Source: Litchfieldia salsa (GTDB lineage: Bacteria > Bacillota > Bacilli > Bacillales > Bacillaceae_L). Taken from it: a stretch of DNA of 64,000 bases. The stretch covers positions 62,001 through 126,000 of the forward strand of contig NZ_FNJU01000007.1 of NCBI RefSeq assembly GCF_900104555.1. Direction: 5' to 3'. Shown piece by piece: positions 18,085-26,185 of this stretch (its first letter is position 1; every line of letters begins with the position of its first letter). Under the pieces are notes generated by a model, which was given only the letters and a program-made list of their open reading frames with translations, was not told the origin of the DNA and searched no databases. A program made the position numbers and the translations under genes.

Positions 18085-19299
18085 TTACTGTATTTTTTTT
18101 CTATATTCACTTGGTGTTTCACCAGTATTTTTCCTAAAAATACTGGTGAAGTAGCTACGTGACCCGAACCCCAGGTCCAAGCTTAGTTCTTCAATATTTT
18201 TATTAGTTGTCGTCAACAGATACTTTGCTTTTTCCAGTCGTACATTTTGTATATAATCAATGATGGAGCATCCCATTTCTTGCTTAAATTTTCTAGATAA
18301 ATGGTATTCGCTGTAACCAACTTCCTTCGCTAGAAAATCCAGTGCAAGTTTTTCATCTAAATGAAGGTTGATATACTCACAACAGGCTCGAATCTGGCTG
18401 GAACAGGAAGCTACCTTTTTGGACTCCCTAACACGATGTACATAATCCAATAAAAGTTCATTACTTAAGGCATTCACCTGACTCATCGATGAGCATTTAT
18501 TAAGAAGCCGCCTATAGTCAGCACATAATGAGAATGCCAACTTTCTTGACATACCGCCTTCCGCAGCCGCGCGTGACACTAATGTAAGTAAGACATGGAT
18601 CTTTTGTTTATAAAAACTAATATTTTTTTTATCACCGTCAAAAATCCCACTCATGAGAGGTGTAGCTCGGTTTACTACTTTTACAACATCCAAATCACCA
18701 TTTCTCACTCTATCTAAAAGCTCTTGTTCAATATTCCAGTAGCCACTCTCTCCCTCAAACTGATCAATCATTACTTTGACACTACTTTTCTCCATTTGAA
18801 TTACAGGACTTAACGATGAAACGTTATCAACGGTAATAGGCTTACCCGTTAAGCAGTAATGGAGCATTAGCGCAAATTGCATGATGCTGGAAGATGTAAG
18901 CATCGGTAATTTTTTAAGCGAGCTACGCATAATTTCCTCTGTCTCCGATGTCAGTTCGATCGCATTAGTAATATCGCTGTAACTCTCCGTGTCATTATAC
19001 CCACTAAAAAATGGTCCTTTCACGTGAATGGCATTAATACCAACAGAGGAAGGTTCAAAGGCAACAATCCATGAGAGCTGGGCTGAACTTGTAACGATAA
19101 TCGGTAGTGTGCTTTCGCTCATGTATTCTTCAATTGCTTCACGCCGCCCATTTGCAAAGAAAAGGCTATTGAATAAAGACTCATTCGTACAATCACTTTC
19201 AATTACATTGAATCGGGAATCATATTTCCAGTTCCATATTTCATAACAGCTACCAGTTAGTTGCCGGAAGGCATCTAATAACTCATTTTTCCCAAGCAT
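18085..19299 (-). CDS. AraC-family transcriptional regulator with N-terminal sensor domain
   Basis: A 404-residue cytoplasmic regulator. The N-terminal part (about 1-130) resembles the sensor half of the regulators at 42718 and 46160, with a shared xKGPFFS/VGPSLP-type motif. A helical linker contains SRAAAEGGMSRKLAFSLCADY, also shared among the group. The C-terminal AraC domain (about 305-404) has EYHLSRKFKQEMGCSIIDYIQ and ends FGSRSYFTSIFRKNTGETPSEYRKK. The ATG follows GGAGGATGGTAAT. It lies between the putative hydrolase gene and the GarR-type gene on the same strand, so it may regulate this cluster. The ligand is unknown. Confidence 0.85.
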   Translation of the reverse strand: MLGKNELLDAFRQLTGSCYEIWNWKYDSRFNVIESDCTNESLFNSLFFANGRREAIEEYMSESTLPIIVTSSAQLSWIVAFEPSSVGINAIHVKGPFFSGYNDTESYSDITNAIELTSETEEIMRSSLKKLPMLTSSSIMQFALMLHYCLTGKPITVDNVSSLSPVIQMEKSSVKVMIDQFEGESGYWNIEQELLDRVRNGDLDVVKVVNRATPLMSGIFDGDKKNISFYKQKIHVLLTLVSRAAAEGGMSRKLAFSLCADYRRLLNKCSSMSQVNALSNELLLDYVHRVRESKKVASCSSQIRACCEYINLHLDEKLALDFLAKEVGYSEYHLSRKFKQEMGCSIIDYIQNVRLEKAKYLLTTTNKNIEELSLDLGFGSRSYFTSIFRKNTGETPSEYRKKIQ

Positions 19300-19521
19300 A
19301 TTACCATCCTCCAGTCAATTTCATAAGTCGTTATACAAGGCTACCTTTTTTTCACCCAAAATTAGAATGGAAATAAAGGTATGCTTTCCTGTATCCTACT
19401 AGTCTAGTTTATCACCACTAGTGTCGGTAACGAGTAAGAATTGACTAACCCTATTAGTCTTAAATACTTTTAGAATAACAGGTTACTTGCACAGCCCCAG
19501 TGGGAAGGATCCCGAGATGAA

Positions 19522-21513
19522 TTATGAAAGCACGATAGCATCATAGTCCTTTAGCACATCCAAATTAATATTTAAATATCCATCTTCAAATCGATATTCA
19601 ACTTTACCGCCCCGCAAAGTTTCAATTTGTGCACTTTCTTTCACGTCTTTCAGACGGAGAGAGATGTTGTGGATCGGAACGGGACTAAAATAACTATTTG
19701 CAAAACATCCAGAGTTGTTAACAAACTGTATCATTTGTTTATCATTATCTTTATCTTTAACCATATTAACTTCTACCATTGGCGTCAGATTCGGAGCAAT
19801 CTCCTCTATCCCACATAATGAGAAAAGAATATCCTGCATTATGTTCAACGTATTCTGGTAGCCCTGCTCACGATAGAAGCTTCCTATTTTCCAAGGAATG
19901 TAGACGCCTCGTCCCTTATGGTACTCCGACATAATGATTCCCGGTTCTTGGATAACCTCATTATAATAGCAAATCTCGGGAGGACCAAACGGGTGTTCCG
20001 GAATTAATTGCAGATATTTTTTTGCGTTTTCTTTTGGTTCAACCAATACGAGATTAGGTCCTGGTGCAATCAATGGTGTATTATTGCATCTTGGGAACAG
20101 GTCTTTCTCCGCCTCCGAGATTTTAAATATCGAAGACAACAGGTCACTTTTATTTTCTTTGACATGTTCAATCCCCAGACAGTTCAGCGCCATACCGTTG
20201 CGAGCTTCAAAATGATTATTAAAGAGTCCTGTTTCTCCTGTTGCGATAACAGTTCCGCCATTTGCTGCAAAATCATCAAACAACTTGACCTGTTGGTCTG
20301 ATAAAAATTTGATATCCCCAAGAACCACAAACTCTTTACCATCAAGCTGAGATAGGTCATTAAGTTCCGAAATACGTATCTCGTCGAAAGGAATGTGACT
20401 TTCTGTAAGTGCTCGAATCCATCCAAATACTTCCGAATCGCTCTGATACAATGATGCATTCCTCACTACAACACCCTTAGCCATCGATACAAGGTTACTA
20501 TAAAGCTTTTCGTGTTTTTGGTGGAACTGAAACACTTTTTTAGTAGCTTCAAGGCCTGAAGTGTCTAAATGATTATCCAGTCTGCCCATGATATACATAC
20601 TTAAACTTCCAGCATTCGCCAAGTTCTGCCACTGCCGAAGTTCCATCAAAGCGGGTGATACTGATGTATGACGATATCGGAAACCCATGAAACCAACACT
20701 AGCATTATCAGTAGGTCGGTTTCTATCCGGTCCACTGATCACCCTAGAATTTGACGAAGCACTATATTGCCAATTAGCTCTTCCTATATCAGTATTAGAC
20801 TCACCTCTTATATAATCCAATCCATTTATTGCAATATCTGGACTTATATCCTTCACCAAACGTCTTAGACGCTCAGTATGCTCCTTCTCGCAATCTTTTT
20901 TGAAAATCATATATTTTTTGTACACTGAACTGCGTGGATCATCCTTTTCTGGAAGTTCTAATCCGTATTGTTCTTTAAATTTTCGTTGGCAATTTTCACA
21001 ATGGCAAGGACCATGGTATTTATAACTGTAATCCACTACAAGAAATCCACTCATATTGCAGAATAAACCGTCAAATTCATGCGTTGTGAGCACTTCTTGT
21101 AGAATTTCGAACATATATTCCTGCTGATAACCACCGTTGAGGCAAGTGTGAACATATCCGTTGTAGTTGACGATTTTTCCCTCTCTCGTTCGATAAGCCC
21201 AATCTGGATTCTTTTCATAAACTGAATACTGAATCTTGGAAAAATCAGTTCTTGCGATTACTTTTATTCCCTGTTTATGGCATTCCTCTATAATCTTATT
21301 AAGGCTATCACCATTCAGATATTCACTATTAGGTTGAAATGGTAGGTTCGAATCGTAGCTTGCTGTAATACCTGCCGCATTAAGCAATACCAAAGTTGCG
21401 CCAAACTCTTTTAAGTCCTTCGCATAGCTAACAGCATCAATATTTTCCATATCTATCTCTCTGAAATTTGTTTGGATCATCCTCCAAGAATATCCGTCCC
21501 ACCACTTATTCAT
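19522..21513 (-). CDS. Putative glycoside hydrolase, GHL6-like TIM barrel with trimerisation-like domain
   Basis: A 663-residue cytoplasmic protein. The first 330 residues look like a TIM barrel of the uncharacterised 'hypothetical glycosyl hydrolase 6' type (DUF/PF14871-like): KEFGATLVLLNAAG, GIKVIARTDFSKIQ, PDWAYRTREGKIVNYNG, and FDGLFCNMSGF. A zinc-like cluster CHCENCQRKF is near residue 170. The middle part (about 340-480), with FVVLGDIKFLSDQQVKLFDDFAANGGTVIATGETG, resembles the beta-galactosidase trimerisation domain of GH42 enzymes. The ATG follows TTAGGAGGAGAAAAG. It is 334 bp downstream of a GPH symporter and before an AraC regulator. Enzymatic activity and substrate are not established for this family, so the hydrolase role is inference. 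Confidence 0.7.
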   Translation of the reverse strand: MNKWWDGYSWRMIQTNFREIDMENIDAVSYAKDLKEFGATLVLLNAAGITASYDSNLPFQPNSEYLNGDSLNKIIEECHKQGIKVIARTDFSKIQYSVYEKNPDWAYRTREGKIVNYNGYVHTCLNGGYQQEYMFEILQEVLTTHEFDGLFCNMSGFLVVDYSYKYHGPCHCENCQRKFKEQYGLELPEKDDPRSSVYKKYMIFKKDCEKEHTERLRRLVKDISPDIAINGLDYIRGESNTDIGRANWQYSASSNSRVISGPDRNRPTDNASVGFMGFRYRHTSVSPALMELRQWQNLANAGSLSMYIMGRLDNHLDTSGLEATKKVFQFHQKHEKLYSNLVSMAKGVVVRNASLYQSDSEVFGWIRALTESHIPFDEIRISELNDLSQLDGKEFVVLGDIKFLSDQQVKLFDDFAANGGTVIATGETGLFNNHFEARNGMALNCLGIEHVKENKSDLLSSIFKISEAEKDLFPRCNNTPLIAPGPNLVLVEPKENAKKYLQLIPEHPFGPPEICYYNEVIQEPGIIMSEYHKGRGVYIPWKIGSFYREQGYQNTLNIMQDILFSLCGIEEIAPNLTPMVEVNMVKDKDNDKQMIQFVNNSGCFANSYFSPVPIHNISLRLKDVKESAQIETLRGGKVEYRFEDGYLNINLDVLKDYDAIVLS

Positions 21514-21772
21514 CTTTTCTCCTCCTAATTCATTTTTAAAATTTACTATTATTGAGGTATTAATAGATTACTAAGGTATGTACTTTATTATAATTTATCT
21601 ATGTATTCTCACAATTAAAATGTTGTCAACACGATAAAAATATTGCTCACTTTATAAAAATAAACAAAATTTTTATCATTTCATCAATTTTTGAACAGAA
21701 AACGACAAACTACTTTATAAATTTGCGTATATTTTTACTTTATTATCTAATTTCGTAACAATTAAAAATTTT
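21514..21772. other. AT-rich leader of the GHL6-like gene
   Basis: The stretch between the symporter terminator and the hydrolase gene is very AT-rich and should hold the hydrolase promoter. I could not fix a single -10/-35 pair or an operator with confidence. Confidence 0.3.
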
Positions 21773-21816
21773 GGGCTGTTCAAACAAGCCATTAAATTGA
21801 CACTTTTGAACAACCC
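21773..21816 (-). terminator. Probable terminator after the GPH symporter
   Basis: GGGCTGTTCAAA and TTTGAACAACCC form a 12 bp stem with one mismatch and a 20 nt loop just past the symporter stop. The minus strand continues AAAATTTTTAATTG. Confidence 0.55.
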
Positions 21817-21847
21817 TTATTAAGTAATTTTTTTAGTTCAAGTACTA

Positions 21848-23365
21848 TTATATAGCTACATCTGAATCATCAATCTCGTCTTTATTTCTACGCTTTTCAA
21901 GTTCTACTTGAATTTCTTCCATACGATCTTTATCTAATTCATAGTGTTTCATTGCTATTAACGATGCGATATACGCTACCATCATCACTCCAATACTAAG
22001 GAACATCGTCATCCAAAATATCTTGTCAGAATATGGAGTATCTACATCTGGAAACGCAGTTTTAAACCCAATAAATGCAAGCAACAATCCTACAATAGTT
22101 TGTTGTAATGATGAAACCACTTTATCAATAAGCCCATAGATAGCAGATATTACACCCGCCCCATAGGTATTCGTTTTATACGTATTATAATCGATAACAT
22201 CTGTTAACATCGGACTTACAAGACCGGAAGATACATAGCGAAATGCATTTTTAGCTACGAATAAGATTAAGAAAGCGGTTGTCATAAAGTTCATATCATC
22301 AGTACGAATTTGTGTTGGGTCACCTAACCATAAGAGTAAGAACATAGCGCTATAAGTAATGATACATGCCCAAGTTGCCACCACATACCCTTTCTTTGAC
22401 CCAAATCTCATTGCAAAACGGATCCCTAAGATAAGAACTATAATATTAGGAATCATTGAAATTGATGATGTAGCACCCATCGTAGTGTAATCACCTATGA
22501 CAATACCAAATAGCATTACATTTACAATGGCATTACCAGCAATTTGCATACCCAATTTATCCGTAGCCATAGCAACCGTAAACATTTGTAATGGTTTATT
22601 CCCCTTCAGTATAGGCCACAAATCTTTGGCCTTAATCTTGACTGTATTCTCACCAATACCAAAATTTTCAAGACGGTCCTTCGACCAAATCCCTATAATT
22701 TGTGCTAAACACCCAATTGCTCCTACTATTAGAGTGAAAATTAGCATTTCTTGAAATAGCGCTACATCACTATACGTGTATTTTCTCGTTAAATAAAATG
22801 AAAGAAATACGGTACCGATCGTATAAAAAACCATCGTATAAATCATACTGAGTCCACCAAAGATTGGACGTTGTTGAGGATCATTTGTAAGAATATTATT
22901 ACCAATGTTACCTGCCACTCCATTTATAGTATAACCAATGATGAATACCACATATAATAAAATAAAGTAAATCATCTTAAAGCCATCAGGTACTAGATGG
23001 GTTGTCAAAAACATAACGGAAGTTGACGTGGCCATGGTTAAGTAGCCAATTGCTGCAGTTGCTCTAACCTTTCCAAATTTCCCTTTTGTTTTATCAACAA
23101 TTAAACCAATAATTGGATCTGTAATACCGTCAAAAACCCGAGTACCAGTAATAATGAATGAAGCAATAACGGTACCAAGACCTACGATACCAGCTGCATA
23201 GTATGAAACTATTGCCATCATAAACGAAAATGCGTTATGACCCATCGAATACATGGGGTAAAGAGCTAATTGCCACCATTTTGCACGTCTGAACTTTCCA
23301 TTTCTTTCCATTCTAGCCATTTTCTTTTTTTCTTTTTTTAACTTTCGCTCTTCTTTCTCACTCAT
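21848..23365 (-). CDS. GPH-family sugar:cation symporter (MFS)
   Basis: A 505-residue inner-membrane transporter with a highly charged N-terminus (EKEERKLKKEKKKMARMERNG) and 12 membrane segments. The GPH motif FDGITDPIIGLIVDKTKGKFGKVR is intact. It is close to the partial symporter at 1-568 and less similar to that at 12971-14440. The ATG follows GGGGGGGATATGTA. A cre-like element (23425-23438) lies 60 bp upstream, suggesting CcpA control. It is the first gene of the symporter - GHL6 - AraC - GarR - glycerate kinase series and probably imports the compound that this series degrades. Confidence 0.92.
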   Translation of the reverse strand: MSEKEERKLKKEKKKMARMERNGKFRRAKWWQLALYPMYSMGHNAFSFMMAIVSYYAAGIVGLGTVIASFIITGTRVFDGITDPIIGLIVDKTKGKFGKVRATAAIGYLTMATSTSVMFLTTHLVPDGFKMIYFILLYVVFIIGYTINGVAGNIGNNILTNDPQQRPIFGGLSMIYTMVFYTIGTVFLSFYLTRKYTYSDVALFQEMLIFTLIVGAIGCLAQIIGIWSKDRLENFGIGENTVKIKAKDLWPILKGNKPLQMFTVAMATDKLGMQIAGNAIVNVMLFGIVIGDYTTMGATSSISMIPNIIVLILGIRFAMRFGSKKGYVVATWACIITYSAMFLLLWLGDPTQIRTDDMNFMTTAFLILFVAKNAFRYVSSGLVSPMLTDVIDYNTYKTNTYGAGVISAIYGLIDKVVSSLQQTIVGLLLAFIGFKTAFPDVDTPYSDKIFWMTMFLSIGVMMVAYIASLIAMKHYELDKDRMEEIQVELEKRRNKDEIDDSDVAI

Positions 23366-23424
23366 TACATATCCCCCCCATTAATTAATCCTGACTATGA
23401 GTACTATCAGAATAAATAACGTAT

Positions 23425-23438
23425 TGTAAACGCTTTAA
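23425..23438 (-). promoter_or_regulatory. cre-like CcpA site before GPH symporter
   Basis: TGTAAACGCTTTAA matches 13 of 14 cre consensus positions and lies 60 bp before the symporter start, where CcpA would repress initiation or block elongation. Confidence 0.6.
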
Positions 23439-23460
23439 AAGTAGTCATTTTTTAAAATTT

Positions 23461-23779
23461 TGACACAACATCGCTTGCGATTCTAAAACGATAATCTTGT
23501 AAAATGGGATTTAATGTTGTAAAACGCAGCTGTTTTTCCATCTCCCAAGACACCATATTCAGATGCCACTGTTCCATTTAGCGAACCTGGCGAGGTCACT
23601 TGAAAACGCTTACTATTCATGCCAAACAATGATGTCTCAAGAGTCCGCTCAACCCATCAGCTATTTGATTCATCTCAACTTGAACATCTGGAATGTTTTT
23701 AATAGGCTTTTTGAATAATCTCCCAACCTCTAAAACACAAACTACCTATAAAAGAGTCAGGCGCAACGACTATTTGCAT
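23461..23779 (-). pseudogene. Decayed glycerate kinase copy
   Basis: This is a remnant of a second glycerate kinase gene. It still starts with the ATG at 23779 (MQIVVAPDSF, after AGGTGGGAAAATGC) and matches 16575-16835 with many small indels, then jumps over roughly 260 bp of the intact gene and matches a short segment near 16255-16315 (CAACATCGCTTGC in both). Frameshifts begin within the first 15 codons, so no product is made. It lies just downstream of a CdaR-type gene. CdaR next to glycerate kinase is a common natural arrangement, so this is probably the ancestral site and the copy at 15657-16835 the surviving one. The rest of 23366-23460 holds the symporter's cre-like site and leader. Confidence 0.85.
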
Positions 23780-23916
23780 TTTCCCACCTTTTTCTGATTA
23801 TTTTGTATAACCTTATTAAACTATAAAAAAGTACCAGAAACATTGGGTATATCAACCAAAAAAACAGACAAAAGATTGGGCATTCGCACAATATAAAACT
23901 GTTTCGATCTATTTAA

Positions 23917-25068
23917 CTATTGATCAACTAGATGCTCAATCGTCATTAAAAAATGAATGATTATTAAATCTTGAAAACTCTTTGGATCTAATCCTGTTTT
24001 CTTCGCGATTGCCTCAAGTCTGTATATAAGTGTGTTTCGATGAATATGTAATTTATCAGCCGTTATTTTCATATTTAAATTCGAATTAATTAATTGTTCT
24101 ATTGTTTGCTTTTGCTCGTCTGTAAATTTCTTATCGTTCGTTAGGTATTGTTCATAAATGCTCTTTAAAATATCATTTGAGACATGGTTAATAATTTGTT
24201 TTATCCCCCACTCTGAAATATGAGCTATATTTTCCTTCTTTGGAAACTTATTTAATAATTGCAAACTATTATTTGCTTCTAGGTATGATCTGCGATATCC
24301 CTCAATACCCCTGTATCCGTTACCAACTCCTATATTTATTTTTGTTTTTAATGTAGGAAATAGATTTATTATCGATTTTGCGACAGTTAAATAACTATTA
24401 CGTTTCATTGAATAAACTGCAACTAAACAACTGGTACCGTCTATAAATGCAGAAAATGCGATATTTGAAACAGAAGCTCTTATTTTATTATTTCGCTCAT
24501 CTCTCTCATGTTGAAAGCTCATATTGTCTTTAAGATTAGTACTAATGTAGTTTAGATCCTCAAACTTCACAAGAAAGATCGTAGCCTCTTGTCTAAGCTC
24601 AATATTTAAATGCATAGCGCCAGATTTTAATTTTTCTATATTTACGATTGTTGGGTGAACGAAGTCCTTGATCCAATTATCTACCATTTTATTCTGATAC
24701 TGTAGTTGATTGTTTAATTCCATCTGACCAATCATTACTTCAACTGTCACCTTTAGTATTTGTGCAAATTTCCATACTTCTTCTGGATGACCAGTAATTC
24801 CAATGACACCAATTACCTTACCTTGGAACTCCACAGGCAAATTAACACCGGACTTAGACCCTAAATATTTTTCTTCATTTTCAGGGTAAATAACAATCTC
24901 ATTTTTAGTTTTTATAACCTCTAGTGCTCCCATATGAATTTCATGCAAACGATTACCATCTCTACTTGCAACAATAATTCCATCCTCATTCATAATATTA
25001 ATATTATAATCTACTGAACTTTTTAGTCTATTTACTATTGGATAGGCTAGTTCTGGAGTGATAATCAT
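23917..25068 (-). CDS. CdaR-family sugar diacid regulator
   Basis: A 383-residue transcriptional activator of the carbohydrate diacid regulator family, which in other bacteria responds to glucarate, galactarate or glycerate. The N-terminal sugar-diacid recognition domain (about 1-135) starts with PELAYPIVNRLKSSVDYNINIMNEDGIIVASRDGNR and contains the hallmark VIGVIGITGHPEEV. A GGDEF-like middle domain (about 150-290) is followed by a PucR-type C-terminal HTH (about 318-378, MKITADKLHIHRNTLIYRLEAI). The ATG follows GAGGAGAGCTATAG. It ends right before the decayed glycerate kinase copy. It likely controls glycerate utilisation genes in this region. A cre-like site is about 130 bp upstream. Confidence 0.92.
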   Translation of the reverse strand: MIITPELAYPIVNRLKSSVDYNINIMNEDGIIVASRDGNRLHEIHMGALEVIKTKNEIVIYPENEEKYLGSKSGVNLPVEFQGKVIGVIGITGHPEEVWKFAQILKVTVEVMIGQMELNNQLQYQNKMVDNWIKDFVHPTIVNIEKLKSGAMHLNIELRQEATIFLVKFEDLNYISTNLKDNMSFQHERDERNNKIRASVSNIAFSAFIDGTSCLVAVYSMKRNSYLTVAKSIINLFPTLKTKINIGVGNGYRGIEGYRRSYLEANNSLQLLNKFPKKENIAHISEWGIKQIINHVSNDILKSIYEQYLTNDKKFTDEQKQTIEQLINSNLNMKITADKLHIHRNTLIYRLEAIAKKTGLDPKSFQDLIIIHFLMTIEHLVDQ

Positions 25069-25196
25069 CTATAGCTCTCCTCTATTTCGAATTTTTCAGA
25101 AGCCAAATGATTAAATATAAATAGATTAAATACATAGATACAACTTAAAATGCAGTCCATCCCCCTTTAATAGAACTTTTAGTTCAATTCTTCTAT

Positions 25197-25210
25197 AATA
25201 AGCGCTTTCA
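25197..25210. promoter_or_regulatory. cre-like site upstream of the CdaR gene
   Basis: AATAAGCGCTTTCA matches 12 of 14 cre positions, including the whole right half GCGCTTTCA, about 130 bp before the CdaR start. Confidence 0.4.
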
Positions 25211-25305
25211 TATTTCTTGTATGGTGTCTAAGTATTTTTTTTAGTAAAGTTTAAGAATAAATTTCAAAACATTTCAAAAATTTTAGCACAATGACATTAG
25301 TGAAC

Positions 25306-26040
25306 TTAATCATTTGAGTGCCGTTTCATATAGTCGTAGGGGGTTTCATTATAAATCTTTTTAAAGACTTTACTAAAATAGGAGTAATTCGTATACCCCA
25401 ATAATTCAGCAATCTCATTAAACTTGTAAAAATTGCTTTGCATAAGCTGAATCGCAAAATCGATTTTCACCTTATGAATATAATCGGTAATCGTTTCTCC
25501 CGTTTCCTCTTTGAACTTGGTTGAGAGGTAGCTTCGGTTTATTTTAATAGCAGTTGCAACATCCTTTGAAAAAATTGGTTTAAGTTTGTTGTTATGGATG
25601 TATTCGATGGCCATTCTAATAAGGGGCGTGTACTTTTTCATAGAGTATTGGTTCATCGCCATTAATAAATCTTCAACAATTTGAAAGTGATATTCCTCTA
25701 ATTCTCTGCTGTTGGAACAATCCGCAATTTTTGCAAAAAACTTCTTTTTAGAAATTTCCGCCACATCCTTCGGCAAGCCATGTTTGATTGCTGTCTCAAC
25801 GAAAGAATATATAGTTGAAGCTACATATAGCTTTTGTACTTCCAATTTTTCATCCAGAATTTCTACTAAATCTTTCATATGTGCAGCATCTGCTTTTACC
25901 TGACGGTATGTATCTATATTCCCGGAAATTATTACGTTTTCAAGCAATAATTTAAGTCGTGTACTCATTTCTGAATAATTTTCTTCATATTCCGCTTGTA
26001 TTGAAAGACTTTTGTTCAACGAGTTAATATCTTTGTTCAT
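25306..26040 (-). CDS. AraC-family regulator, short form, divergent to GH3
   Basis: A 244-residue regulator with an AraC domain at the C-terminus (about 145-244, with NRSYLSTKFKEETGETITDYIHKVK and YTNYSYFSKVFKKIYNETPYDYMKR). The N-terminal 140 residues are helical and resemble only the linker region of the longer AraC regulators in this window (SFVETAIKHGLPKDVAEISKKKFFAKI), so it appears to be a version without the sensor domain. The ATG at 26040 follows GGAGGGGATTTTG; a TTG one codon upstream is less likely. It is divergent from the GH3 gene with 145 bp between starts and is the natural candidate to control it. Confidence 0.85.
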   Translation of the reverse strand: MNKDINSLNKSLSIQAEYEENYSEMSTRLKLLLENVIISGNIDTYRQVKADAAHMKDLVEILDEKLEVQKLYVASTIYSFVETAIKHGLPKDVAEISKKKFFAKIADCSNSRELEEYHFQIVEDLLMAMNQYSMKKYTPLIRMAIEYIHNNKLKPIFSKDVATAIKINRSYLSTKFKEETGETITDYIHKVKIDFAIQLMQSNFYKFNEIAELLGYTNYSYFSKVFKKIYNETPYDYMKRHSND

Positions 26041-26185
26041 CAAAATCCCCTCCTAAAAAAACAGTACTTCATCTATAACAATTATACCTCATAAACAACA
26101 ATAGTATATGAACCCATTTATTTCTCTTACTATAATTTATATATAATAATTCAAAATTTTTAACAGTGAAAAGGAGGATGAAAAA

